A DNA stretch of 59,821 bases from the NCBI RefSeq assembly GCF_900129385.1, contig NZ_FQVO01000019.1, positions 1-59,821 of the forward strand, in the 5' to 3' direction. Position 1 is the stretch's first letter, and every line of letters starts with the position of its first letter. The position numbers and the translations under genes were made by a program. Origin of the DNA: Chryseobacterium takakiae (lineage in GTDB: Bacteria > Bacteroidota > Bacteroidia > Flavobacteriales > Weeksellaceae). Under the pieces are notes generated by a model. It was not told the origin of the DNA and searched no databases. It saw nothing but the letters and a program-made list of their open reading frames with translations. This document shows positions 15,782-24,281 of the stretch, in pieces.

Positions 15782-15944
15782 ATTGAAAAAATAATAACCA
15801 TAAACAAAAATTCATGGGAATTTCAAAACCACACGAATTCAACTTCCCGACAATGTGATATATACACAATATACCTTTATGGTCAGCTCCAATAATAAAT
15901 AATATTTACCAACTAAAATACATATCAACCTTAAATTTAAAATT

Positions 15945-16772
15945 ATGAAAAGTACTTTACTTTCTACCCTTTGCGGTCTATTTGTTTCAATGCTTACATT
16001 CGGGCAAACCAGTACAGAACAATTTGAAACAGAATCCAACGGGAGTTCAAGCTTCACGGATAATGGAGTAATCTTCAATATTCTGTCTGTCGTAAATACT
16101 TATAAAGTATCAGGAGCTAATCCTACTGCGGGATGGAACGGAACTTCTATCGACAACAGGTTTATTGATAATTCCGGGACAGGAAACCAATCTGCGGGAA
16201 CATCATTCAGCATTAAAACAACTTCGAACCTGTTTAAGGTAAACAGATTCTGGATAACTGCGGCTGCTGCTAATGGTACATTGGGCGTTGCGGGTACGAT
16301 TACCATCACAGGAAAACTGTCCGGAGTAACGAAATTTACACAAACCAAAACCGTAGGGTTTAATTCAACGACCGCTGTTACTAATGGTTTCACTTTAATA
16401 GACATGACCAACCTGAACGGCCAGAATTACAGCAACCTGGTAATCGATCAGCTGCAGATTACTGCCGGAGGGAACTTCCAGTATCTTAAATTTGATGCTT
16501 TTACATGGGTGAAAGACAGCGGAATTGTATTGGCAGCTAATGAAGTAAAATCTTCTAAAAAAGAAACAAACATCTATCCAAATCCAACAAACGGGCCTCT
16601 TACAATAAAAGCTGCGGAGAATACAAAATTTGACATCTACAGCGAAGCAGGACAGCTGGTTAAAACGATTGAAGCTAAAAAAGGAGTAAACCAGACAGAT
16701 ATTACAGAACTTCCAAGAGGAGTTTATATGGTAAAATCTGCTTCAGAAGCTTACAAAATTATTAAACAATAA
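15945..16772 (+). CDS. T9SS-secreted protein with C-terminal sorting domain
   Basis: The protein has 275 residues: a signal peptide (MKSTLLSTLCGLFVSMLTFG, cut before QTSTEQF), a central beta domain of about 170 residues rich in Thr, Gly and Asn, and a type A T9SS sorting domain starting near residue 200. The sorting domain shows NIYPNPTNGPLTIKA, FDIYSEAGQLVKTIEA and LPRGVYMVKSASEAYKIIKQ blocks. The central domain has a jelly-roll look (WNGTSIDNRFIDNSGTGN, YLKFDAFTWVKDSG) but no catalytic site is visible. It is monocistronic with an unusually long, structured leader and a strong terminator. Confidence 0.87.
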   Translation: MKSTLLSTLCGLFVSMLTFGQTSTEQFETESNGSSSFTDNGVIFNILSVVNTYKVSGANPTAGWNGTSIDNRFIDNSGTGNQSAGTSFSIKTTSNLFKVNRFWITAAAANGTLGVAGTITITGKLSGVTKFTQTKTVGFNSTTAVTNGFTLIDMTNLNGQNYSNLVIDQLQITAGGNFQYLKFDAFTWVKDSGIVLAANEVKSSKKETNIYPNPTNGPLTIKAAENTKFDIYSEAGQLVKTIEAKKGVNQTDITELPRGVYMVKSASEAYKIIKQ

Positions 16773-16855
16773 GATATTTATCATCAAACTAATAACCATA
16801 ACTACTGGTAAATAACTTATTGTTTGTGTGACGGTTCTAATGCATAAGTGTGATT

Positions 16856-16886
16856 AATCCCCCGAAAATTCGGGGGATTTCTTTTT
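16856..16886. terminator. Terminator between T9SS gene and convergent helicase gene
   Basis: AATCCCCCGAA (16856-16866) pairs with TTCGGGGGATT (16869-16879), followed by TCTTTTT. The strong GC stem sits about 80 bases after the T9SS gene stop and 18 bases from the end of the helicase gene on the other strand, so it may serve both. Confidence 0.85.
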
Positions 16887-16903
16887 AAGGTTTACAATAA
16901 ATC

Positions 16904-19588
16904 TTACTTTGTCCATTTATAAACATGCTCTATTCTGGCATTGCCATCTATTAAATTTTGAAACCTGAGCCTTAGTAATATTTTTCTTCCTGCTGTTGTT
17001 CTGGTAAAGATAAGATCCGTTTTATCAAAAGTTTCATTCCATATTTTCCGAAAAAATTCTGCGCTCTTTTTATTCTTTCCAAAAACTTCCGGAACAGCAA
17101 AATACAGATCCTGTTTGATGAATAAAAAACTGTTTTCCTGTTTTAATAAATATCTGGGATTATCATTCTGCGAAATGAGTTCCTGCAATACCGATATAAA
17201 TATTGATTTTTCATGTGCGCTTCCCCCCTGTAAATAGCAACCAGGATTTTTATAAATATCAGCTGAACTTACAATTTTTAGTTTCCCGGCAGGAGTTTTA
17301 ATAATATTTTCATGGATAAGGGCTTTTAAAACTACGTTTCCAATTAATTCCAGATGTTTTGCAATATTCTTATATTTAAAATACTGTCTTGCTGCTTTTA
17401 TGAATTTACTTCCAAAAGTAAAAATCCCCAAAATACCGGCAACAAGGAAAGCTTTGAAAAGCCCCTGCAAAGAATGGATATCATCATATGATTTTACGAC
17501 TTCCGAAACCACTTCATAAAGAAAGGTAAAAAAAACAGAAAACATAATCCCAGAAAAATAGCCAATCATCTTTTTCAGATACCCCAGTTTCATCTCTTTG
17601 CTTTTCCGCACTTTGTTTTCAGGAATTTTTATTTCCTCTATAAGAAAACTTCCTTTGTCTAAAGCAATACTCCATTGTTTGGAAAGCCTTTCACGGTCTT
17701 TGGCAGTTATAAAAGTCTGGAGATTCATTATATCAAAATCTCTTTTTTGTTCATGAATTTTTATGTTTAACCGCTCAAAATTGTTCTCAATTGTAGGATC
17801 CTGAATGTTGGAAATTCCGGTAAACGTTTTAAATCTCTTTTTCAGAATATCAAAATCATATCCGCCATTTTCGCTTTTATCATCAAAACAGACCAAATGC
17901 CAGATGTTTCCTGTTTTATGAGGTGTATCTTTATCCGTTCTGATCACTCTGCCTCTCATCTGGTTGGAAAGCACAAATGAACTTACAAAACTTGCGAGAA
18001 TAAGAGTATTCATTTTCGGAGCATCCCATCCTTCTCCCAAAAGCGATTTTGTACCTATAAGTACATGGATTTCTCCGGACTGGAATATTTCTGTTACAAT
18101 TTCAACAACAGCATGTCTAACTGCCTCTGAAATTGTGATTAAAAGATATTCATGATCATAAGAAAGTTCTGTAGCTGAAACAGATGTCAGGTTTTTTTTA
18201 AGACATAAAGTTTTGAATATTTCTTCTGAGCTTTTAGGGATAATAACAATACTTCCGGTAAGAACTCCTACTTTTCTATGATCTGATTTTTCTCTTCGGA
18301 GCATTTCAAAAATAGGAACTGCTCCTATTTTATCGGGTTCAAAGTTATTTTGGTTTTCATCTGTTAAAAATTCTTTTTTGATAAAGTCGGTAAGGATAAC
18401 CATTTTCAGATCATCTTTCAGTACAGAATATTCAAAATCGACAATATTTTTTATTCCCTGAAGCTTTCCCGTACTCAAATTAAAAAGCTTGTTCAGATTT
18501 TTATTATTGAAAAAACTTATGGTTTTATTTTCAAGAAATCCGTTTCTTTTCAACCTGCTTTCAAGATGGGTACGGTGCTCCTTAAAACTGTTAAAATAAT
18601 CATCAAAAGTAAAAAGGTAAAAACACAATAATTTTTCCAACCAGAAAAAATTAAAAGCCGGAACAATTTTTCGTGGGGCACCCACTATTTCAAAATGAAT
18701 ATCTGCAATTTCTTTTCCTCTGAAACTAAGATAGACCAAACCTGAAGTGTAGGATGAAATATTATCATAAATCCATTCAAGATGCATTTCGGGATTCTCA
18801 TATACCGGATGATTTTCAAGAGCATACAGTAAAATCTTATCCGTTTTTAATTCCTCAAAAAGATTTCTTGCAGCATCATAATAGCTTTCAATAGTATGTT
18901 TCTCTTTCTTAGCAGGAGTTGCAAAATACACCAGATCCTGATGCGGGCACAGATCTCCTTCCAGCATGAGCTCAGGAACCGATATCTCAATATCCACCGG
19001 ACCATTTAGCTGAATATATCGTTCCCATTCCAGTCCGGAAACATCAAAAGGCGGTGTTGCCGTTAATGCCACAATAGTTGGTGAAATTTTTTCTTTAATA
19101 GCTGTAATACTTTTCCACCAGGCACTTTTCAGGTGATGAGCTTCATCTAAAATAAAAGTTGTAACATTTTTCTTTTTTAATTTTTCAATAATTAACGAGA
19201 TGTCAGGTTCTGAATATGTGTATTTCTTATCAAGATCTTCCACTTTACTATGACATGCCGTATGAATAGCCTGATATGTTGTTACAGTTATGAGTCCGGG
19301 ATTTTTGATATCCGTTGAAACCCATTCCGGTATAATACCTTCATCAACAAATAATTCACAAAACCTTTGTATCCATTGACTTCTTATGGCCAAAGTAGGT
19401 GTAATAATTAGAGCAGGCTCATTCAGTCTCAACATTATTTCCAATCCTAAAACTGTTTTACCGGAACCTGGCGGAGCAACGATATGAAGATGCTTGCCGG
19501 AAAGATGTTCATCAAGATGATCTAATATATTTTGCTGATACTCTCTCCACTTATATTTAAATTGTATCCCGCTGGGAAATGAATTCAT
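16904..19588 (-). CDS. Superfamily II DEAH helicase with internal transmembrane segments
   Basis: The protein has 894 residues. The helicase core has Walker A APPGSGKT (38-45), Walker B DEAH (148-151), motif III TATPP (176-180), motif V GTKSLLGEGWDAPK and motif VI QMRGRVIR. This is an XPB/UvrB-like SF2 ATPase. After the core, two hydrophobic stretches (YFSGIMFSVFFTFLYEVV and LFKAFLVAGILGIFTFG, near residues 660-720) predict a membrane hairpin. A C-terminal domain of about 170 residues follows, with no recognised family. Its start overlaps the stop of the SMUG2-like gene (ATGA), so the two are translationally coupled. A DNA translocase anchored to the membrane and coupled to a uracil-type glycosylase suggests DNA surveillance or phage defence, which is inference. 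Confidence 0.85.
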   Translation of the reverse strand: MNSFPSGIQFKYKWREYQQNILDHLDEHLSGKHLHIVAPPGSGKTVLGLEIMLRLNEPALIITPTLAIRSQWIQRFCELFVDEGIIPEWVSTDIKNPGLITVTTYQAIHTACHSKVEDLDKKYTYSEPDISLIIEKLKKKNVTTFILDEAHHLKSAWWKSITAIKEKISPTIVALTATPPFDVSGLEWERYIQLNGPVDIEISVPELMLEGDLCPHQDLVYFATPAKKEKHTIESYYDAARNLFEELKTDKILLYALENHPVYENPEMHLEWIYDNISSYTSGLVYLSFRGKEIADIHFEIVGAPRKIVPAFNFFWLEKLLCFYLFTFDDYFNSFKEHRTHLESRLKRNGFLENKTISFFNNKNLNKLFNLSTGKLQGIKNIVDFEYSVLKDDLKMVILTDFIKKEFLTDENQNNFEPDKIGAVPIFEMLRREKSDHRKVGVLTGSIVIIPKSSEEIFKTLCLKKNLTSVSATELSYDHEYLLITISEAVRHAVVEIVTEIFQSGEIHVLIGTKSLLGEGWDAPKMNTLILASFVSSFVLSNQMRGRVIRTDKDTPHKTGNIWHLVCFDDKSENGGYDFDILKKRFKTFTGISNIQDPTIENNFERLNIKIHEQKRDFDIMNLQTFITAKDRERLSKQWSIALDKGSFLIEEIKIPENKVRKSKEMKLGYLKKMIGYFSGIMFSVFFTFLYEVVSEVVKSYDDIHSLQGLFKAFLVAGILGIFTFGSKFIKAARQYFKYKNIAKHLELIGNVVLKALIHENIIKTPAGKLKIVSSADIYKNPGCYLQGGSAHEKSIFISVLQELISQNDNPRYLLKQENSFLFIKQDLYFAVPEVFGKNKKSAEFFRKIWNETFDKTDLIFTRTTAGRKILLRLRFQNLIDGNARIEHVYKWTK

Positions 19589-20274
19589 AGGGTATTTTTT
19601 AAAGCTAAAATATACTTATCAATATACAGCTGTTTTTCTTTTGATTTGTATTGCTGAATATACCGTGGATGCTCCAGCACAGTCATTTTCTCAAAAAGAT
19701 GAGCCTCCTGATTGAGCTTTGAAATGAAACCGGCATTTTTCTTACCCATGATAAAAACTTCAGAAGTATCAAGATTGAGGCTGATATGTTTTTTCAAAGA
19801 ATGAATCATAAAATCTTTCACATCATTAAACAAAGCTTTATCATCGTAGTAATTGGCATTAATCCAGCTTCCTTTTGATTTCCTTACAATCGCCAGCGGA
19901 AAAGGTGAATTAATGTAAATATTCCTGTAAAATTCTTCCGCTCCGCCATATTCTGAAATCATATCATAAACAAATACGGATGAAACTTCATGTGTGTAAG
20001 CCGAAATCATTTTTATGCCGCAAACACCTTCCAGACGCTTGGTATCCGTGAAAGGCACACCGGTAACTCCGGCTCCGTGACGGCTGGGGTTGATTCCAAC
20101 TAAAAATTTCCTTTGATGATTGTCATTGTAATATTTTTGATAAAATTTCTCCATTACCTGAAGTGTTTCAGGATTATTGAGATAGGGATTCAACACCTTA
20201 AAGTCATCGGGAAGATTTCCGTTATATTTCAGTTTCAGATTAAAATTAACAACTTGTTCGGCGAAGGTTTTCAT
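19585..20274 (-). CDS. SMUG2-type uracil-DNA glycosylase family protein (DUF4918-like)
   Basis: The protein has 229 residues. Motif A of the uracil-DNA glycosylase superfamily appears as GINPSRHGAG with downstream TGVPFTD (residues 60-77), and motif B as EHPRYI (201-206). This combination is typical of the SMUG2/DUF4918 family. Such enzymes flip out and excise uracil or oxidised or deaminated pyrimidines. The protein lacks a signal peptide and should be cytoplasmic. It lies five bases after an upstream lipoprotein gene and overlaps the downstream helicase start by four bases. Substrate specificity cannot be read from the sequence. Confidence 0.82.
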   Translation of the reverse strand: MKTFAEQVVNFNLKLKYNGNLPDDFKVLNPYLNNPETLQVMEKFYQKYYNDNHQRKFLVGINPSRHGAGVTGVPFTDTKRLEGVCGIKMISAYTHEVSSVFVYDMISEYGGAEEFYRNIYINSPFPLAIVRKSKGSWINANYYDDKALFNDVKDFMIHSLKKHISLNLDTSEVFIMGKKNAGFISKLNQEAHLFEKMTVLEHPRYIQQYKSKEKQLYIDKYILALKNTL

Positions 20275-20279
20275 TATTT

Positions 20280-20990
20280 TTAATACTCTAAAGGTTTATA
20301 TCTTCTGAAAATTTTGTAAAAATCATAATCGTCTCCGGTAAATTTCCTTTTTTCAATCATTCTGAATTTTCCTAAAGAATCTTTTTCTTCTACTACAATT
20401 GTATCTGATACATCAACTCTCGCAAACTCATCTAAAGAATCTCCTTTAATTCTAAGAAAACTTGTAGTAGTAGACCCTGTAAGAATTAAAGAATTTATAC
20501 ATTTTAGGTCTGAATTATAGCTAAGATTCGGATAATAATCTGAATTTCTAATATAAATGAATTCTTTGCTTTTAGGATCATAAATAAATAGTTTTCGGAT
20601 CGTATTTCCACCTCTTCCTGCTATTCCGCTTTGATAGGTAAAATCTTTAAAACCATCGCTATTGAAATCTGAAATTTCAGCATTAATTCCTGTAATTCCA
20701 TCTTTATCAAAGTAGTAACAATGGGTTTGTTCCCAATGATGAAAATAACCATCTTTTGATTCAACCCAGATTTTTTTCAAATTATAAAAGACTACTAATA
20801 CAAATGTATCTTTTGTTTTTAGATTGGTAAATTTTTTAACTTCAACTTTTGATTTTGATTGTCTGCCGATATGTACACTATCAACAAATTTTTCATCTAA
20901 AATATATGAATCATCATTTTCATTTTTTCGGCAAGAATTAAAAATGATTGTAATAAATAAAGCCGCAAAAAAAATCTTTATATAATTCAT
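20280..20990 (-). CDS. Lipoprotein with an EF-hand-like DxNxDGxxD segment
   Basis: The protein has 236 residues with the lipobox IIFNSC (C20). The mature part contains DFNSDGFKDFTYQSG (about 109-123), a calcium-loop-like sequence as in VCBS/FG-GAP or XAC2610-type proteins, and alternates strands. It would face the periplasm or the cell surface. The stop codon is five bases before the SMUG2-like gene, so it is first in a three-gene operon, although its location outside the cytoplasm does not match the DNA-directed partners. Function is unknown. Confidence 0.7.
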   Translation of the reverse strand: MNYIKIFFAALFITIIFNSCRKNENDDSYILDEKFVDSVHIGRQSKSKVEVKKFTNLKTKDTFVLVVFYNLKKIWVESKDGYFHHWEQTHCYYFDKDGITGINAEISDFNSDGFKDFTYQSGIAGRGGNTIRKLFIYDPKSKEFIYIRNSDYYPNLSYNSDLKCINSLILTGSTTTSFLRIKGDSLDEFARVDVSDTIVVEEKDSLGKFRMIEKRKFTGDDYDFYKIFRRYKPLEY

Positions 20991-20994
20991 AGTA

Positions 20995-21028
20995 AAAATC
21001 CCTTCCAGAACATTGACTGAAAGGGATT
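20995..21028 (-). terminator. Terminator of the paa operon (after paaZ)
   Basis: AATCCCTT (20998-21005) pairs with AAGGGATT (21021-21028), extended by CAG/CTG inside. On the minus strand it is followed by TTTTTACT. It is 22 bases after the paaZ stop codon and directly abuts the start region of the next gene. Confidence 0.72.
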
Positions 21029-21050
21029 ATAAATTTATTAATTTATTCAA

Positions 21051-23546
21051 TTAAATCAATCCAAACTGCTCAAAATGATGCGTGAAATGTTTTCGGTGCA
21101 TCAATTCCCACATTTCTTTATTGAGTTTCCCGAACACGAAATTCATATGTTCAGCCTGCGGATTTTCTTTATAATAAATGATAAATCTTTTCAGGTTATC
21201 CATGAAAGACTGTTTGGCTGCTTCCAGGTTTTTATGCTTTAATTCCAAAAGCTTTTCATCTTCCGCTAAAAACGGCGCCGGGAAATCTTTCGGCATCTTT
21301 CTGTGGTTGTACAGAGAATCCTGCCATTTTTCCAATTGCTCTTCGGGCGTGAAACATTTATCCGCTTCCGGTTCGCCAAGACTTACCAAAACACCGTGTT
21401 CCAAATGTTCGATCATCTGCTGAGGAGACATTTTACCCCAACCAGGCTGAGTGGATTCCGTTAAACCATTTAAAGTTTTCTGAATATTTTTCAGATTTAA
21501 ATCAATAAAAGGAGACTGTTTGGCCACCAACGTTAAAATTGTTGCTACACAAACGATCTCATCTCTTTGATTAACAACCTCAACCAGCCATTTCACCACT
21601 CCCGAAGGAATATTTCTTCCTTTTACACCTCGGTTGATTTTTTCTTTTGCCGTTAAATAGACCGTAATCGTGTCTCCCGCATAAACCGGCTTGAAGAACG
21701 AACAATTTTCTAATCCATAATTGGCAATAACCGGACCTTTTTTCCCGGAAACAAACAATCCTGCCGCTGCAGAAAGGATAAAATATCCGTGCGCAACGGT
21801 TTTATCAAAAATAGTTCCCGTTAAGCTTGTTGCATCGGTGTGCGCATAAAAATGATCCCACGATACATTGGAGAAATTTACAATGTCCGCATCGGTTACC
21901 GTTCTTCCTGCTGTTTCCAAAGAATCTCCTACCTCAACTTCTTCAAAATATTTCTGGAAAGGATGTTTGTCTGAATATTTTTTCTCAGCGCCCTGCTGAT
22001 AAACTTTTGTAATTGCCGTTAAAATATCCGGGGAACCCTGAATTGCCGTTTTCTGAAGAAAGAAATGAAGACCGTTTAGTCCGCCCATTTCTTCGCCACC
22101 TCCTGCTCTTCCGGGACCTCCGTGCATTAAAGTAGGAAGCGGCGAACCGTGACCTGTACTTTCTTTCGCACTATCTCTGTTCAACACAAAAATTCTTCCG
22201 TGCTGAGAAGCCATTTTCCATGAAGTTTCAGCAACGAAATTATTATCGTAAGAAACGATGGAACCCACCAGACTTCCTTTTCCTCTTTTTGCCAACGCCG
22301 CAGCTTCTTCGGCATCTTTGTAGGGCATTAACGTAGACACCGGACCGAAAGCTTCCACATCGTGAGAGATATTTTTTTCAAATGGTTTGTCATTCAGGAA
22401 GAGTTTCGGGCTCATGAAAGCTCCGTTTTCGTAATCGGCATCTACCAAATCATGTTTACCGTCGTAAATTAGCTCAGTTTCTGCTTTCAGCAAATTGATT
22501 TTTCTAACCACCTCGTCATACTGCTGCTTTCCAACCAAAGATCCCATTCTTGTTTCCCTGCTTAACGGATTCCCGATTTTTGTTTGGTCTAAAGCTTTAG
22601 ACAAGGCATGCTGAACGTCGCCTATCAAATTCTCAGGCACGACAATTCTTCGGATCGCCGTACATTTTTGCCCGGCTTTTGTGGTCATTTCGTTACGAAC
22701 TTCTTTGATGAACAGATCAAATTCCGGAGTTCCCGGCTTTGCATCCAAACCCAGGATCGAACAGTTCAGAGAATCTGCTTCCATATTAAAACGAACCGCA
22801 TTTCCTGCAACTGAAGGTAAAGATTTTAATTTCCTTCCTGTCGTCGCAGAGCCCGTAAACAACACAGAATCTCCATCCTGAACATAATCCAGAATATTTC
22901 CCGGCTCACCGCAAACTAACTGAACCGCACCTTCCGGAAGCAATCCGCTTTCAATCATATCCTGAAAAACGGCATTGGTTAAATAAGAACCAAACGGAGA
23001 CGGTTTTACAATTGACGGAACACCTGCCAATAATGATGTCGAAAGTTTCTCCAACATTCCCCAAACCGGAAAGTTATACGCATTAATCTGAATGGAAACG
23101 CCTTCACTAGGCGTTAAAATATGCGTTCCTAAAAAAGTTCCGTTTGCCGAAATTCTCTGCGTATCACCATCCACCCAAAACGGGGTATTCGGAAGCATTC
23201 TTTTAGCCAGTCCGGAATAGGTGAAAAAAGTCCCAAAACCTCCTTCAATATCCACCCAGGAATCTACGTGCGTGGCTCCTGTTTTGTATGATAATTCATA
23301 ATATTTTTTCTTTCTTTCCAAAAGATAAAGCGCCACTTTTTTCAACATTTCCCCACGATCGTAGAATGTCATGGATGAAAGGTTTTTGTAGCCTACTGTT
23401 TTTCCGTAGTCTAGAGCTTGTTCAAAATTCAGACCTTCCGTATCGGAAATGGCTACCTGCTCTCCATTGACAGCATTGTACAAAGGAATTCCGTTTCCGG
23501 AACCTTCGATCCATTCACCGTAGATATAGTTTTTTAATTTTTCCAT
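21051..23546 (-). CDS. paaZ: PaaZ: oxepin-CoA hydrolase/semialdehyde dehydrogenase with extra C-terminal DUF1569-like domain
   Basis: The protein has 831 residues. The N-terminal aldehyde dehydrogenase domain (about 1-520) has KPSPFGSYLT, LFTGSATTGRKL and the catalytic-Cys region GQKCTAIRRIVV. A MaoC-type hydratase domain (about 525-680) shows FSNVSWDHFYAHTDATS and VAHGYFILSAAAGLFV. PaaZ opens the oxepin-CoA ring and oxidises the aldehyde to 3-oxo-5,6-dehydrosuberyl-CoA. E. coli PaaZ has about 680 residues; here about 150 more follow, with GWGKMSPQQMIEHLEHG and a final KHFTHHFEQFGL. This resembles the DUF1569/DinB four-helix family. It is the last paa gene, separated from paaY by a RAYT element. 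Confidence 0.93.
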   Translation of the reverse strand: MEKLKNYIYGEWIEGSGNGIPLYNAVNGEQVAISDTEGLNFEQALDYGKTVGYKNLSSMTFYDRGEMLKKVALYLLERKKKYYELSYKTGATHVDSWVDIEGGFGTFFTYSGLAKRMLPNTPFWVDGDTQRISANGTFLGTHILTPSEGVSIQINAYNFPVWGMLEKLSTSLLAGVPSIVKPSPFGSYLTNAVFQDMIESGLLPEGAVQLVCGEPGNILDYVQDGDSVLFTGSATTGRKLKSLPSVAGNAVRFNMEADSLNCSILGLDAKPGTPEFDLFIKEVRNEMTTKAGQKCTAIRRIVVPENLIGDVQHALSKALDQTKIGNPLSRETRMGSLVGKQQYDEVVRKINLLKAETELIYDGKHDLVDADYENGAFMSPKLFLNDKPFEKNISHDVEAFGPVSTLMPYKDAEEAAALAKRGKGSLVGSIVSYDNNFVAETSWKMASQHGRIFVLNRDSAKESTGHGSPLPTLMHGGPGRAGGGEEMGGLNGLHFFLQKTAIQGSPDILTAITKVYQQGAEKKYSDKHPFQKYFEEVEVGDSLETAGRTVTDADIVNFSNVSWDHFYAHTDATSLTGTIFDKTVAHGYFILSAAAGLFVSGKKGPVIANYGLENCSFFKPVYAGDTITVYLTAKEKINRGVKGRNIPSGVVKWLVEVVNQRDEIVCVATILTLVAKQSPFIDLNLKNIQKTLNGLTESTQPGWGKMSPQQMIEHLEHGVLVSLGEPEADKCFTPEEQLEKWQDSLYNHRKMPKDFPAPFLAEDEKLLELKHKNLEAAKQSFMDNLKRFIIYYKENPQAEHMNFVFGKLNKEMWELMHRKHFTHHFEQFGLI

Positions 23547-23569
23547 ATAGTTAATTTCTATTTCTTCAA

Positions 23570-23602
23570 AAACCTCATAGGTTTTTAAAACCTATGAGGT
23601 TT
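23570..23602. repeat. REP palindrome, copy 1 (paaZ side)
   Basis: AAACCTCATAGGTTT, loop TTA, AAACCTATGAGGTTT: a perfect 15-bp stem. It lies 24 bases upstream of paaZ and 15 bases after the transposase stop codon, so it may also act as an RNA-level terminator or stabiliser. Confidence 0.92.
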
Positions 23603-23616
23603 AATTTTACTTAAAT

Positions 23617-24192
23617 TTAATCAATGATCATAAAATCATACTCAACATTTGATTGATGATATTCTATAAAATTATCTACTGTATCAAAATATTGCATAAT
23701 TTCTGCTCTTACAATCTTAGTCTCTTTGCCCAAATTAATATAAGATTGATATGATGAATATTTCCAATCATCAATATTTTCAATAAATCCATGATTAACA
23801 GGATTATTATGAATATAATGAATTAATTTAATCAAATATTTTTCATCATTTACCTTTTTCCTTTTTAAATAATCAAGAAAGAGAGAACCTTTTCTATGAT
23901 ATCTTTTATTATATGCTTTTGCATAACCATTCAGTAAATTACTGAACTGCTTCATTAAATATTTATGCTCATTTACATTCAAAATCTCACTTAGCTCCTT
24001 AAATCTTAATAATAAATGAAAGTGATTGGGCATTAAACAATACGCATATATTTCCGCTATCGGAACAATATATTTGGTAAGCTTATCTAAAAAATACCTA
24101 TAATTTTCCTGTTCTCTGAAAATCAAATCTTTTCCATTTGCATGGGTGTAGACATGATAAATATATTCACATTCAAAGTTTTCTGTATTCAA
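23617..24192 (-). CDS. REP-associated tyrosine transposase (RAYT, Y1/IS200-like)
   Basis: The 191-residue Y1-type transposase carries the metal-binding HUH motif HFH (H57-F-H59, in MPNHFHLLLR) and a likely nucleophile Y94 in AYNKRYHRKGSLF. HYIHNNPVNHGF (about 125-136) matches a conserved RAYT block. The protein cuts single-stranded DNA hairpins through a 5'-phosphotyrosine link. It is on the same strand as the paa genes and looks intact. It interrupts neither paaY nor paaZ. Whether it is still active cannot be told, but both flanking hairpins are perfect, which suggests recent or maintained function. Confidence 0.88.
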   Translation of the reverse strand: MNTENFECEYIYHVYTHANGKDLIFREQENYRYFLDKLTKYIVPIAEIYAYCLMPNHFHLLLRFKELSEILNVNEHKYLMKQFSNLLNGYAKAYNKRYHRKGSLFLDYLKRKKVNDEKYLIKLIHYIHNNPVNHGFIENIDDWKYSSYQSYINLGKETKIVRAEIMQYFDTVDNFIEYHQSNVEYDFMIID

Positions 24193-24226
24193 CTTTTTTT
24201 CAGTATTTGTGTTTTTTATTTATTCT

Positions 24227-24259
24227 AAACCTCATAGGTTTTAAAAACCTATGAGGTTT
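24227..24259. repeat. REP palindrome, copy 2 (paaY side)
   Basis: AAACCTCATAGGTTT, loop TAA, AAACCTATGAGGTTT: a perfect 15-bp stem and the exact reverse complement of the copy at 23570. It lies 22 bases after the paaY stop codon and upstream of the transposase gene. Confidence 0.92.
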
Positions 24260-24281
24260 AATTAGGCTTAACAAAAGACAA

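Larger units (their letters stand above)
15409..15944. other. Gene-free 536-base stretch with a structured leader
   Basis: No credible coding frame crosses this A+T-rich gap between divergent genes. The left third holds the presumed promoter of the crotonase gene. A TATTTTTG box at 15608-15615 could start a plus-strand transcript near 15622. Positions 15631-15781 contain several nested inverted repeats, described separately. From 15782 to 15944 the sequence is A-rich and shows no obvious structure. Confidence 0.6.
23570..24259 (-). mobile_element. RAYT gene flanked by inverted REP palindromes (REPIN-like unit)
   Basis: A tyrosine transposase gene (23617-24192) lies between two 33-base palindromes (23570-23602 and 24227-24259). 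The second is the exact reverse complement of the first: identical 15-bp arms, loop TTA in one and TAA in the other. This arrangement is typical of REP-associated tyrosine transposases, which recognise such hairpins as single-stranded substrates. The unit sits between paaY and paaZ. A related palindrome is at 9109-9142. No target duplication is expected for this element type and none is visible. Confidence 0.78.

Noticed and set aside
15839..16078. Minus-strand 79-residue frame overlapping the start of the T9SS gene
   Set aside because: It overlaps a protein with a convincing signal peptide and sorting domain and has no features of its own.
23617..24192. Ordinary IS200/IS605 insertion sequence
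   Set aside because: No tnpB, and the flanking elements are inverted REP hairpins, not IS200/IS605 left and right ends; a RAYT unit fits better.
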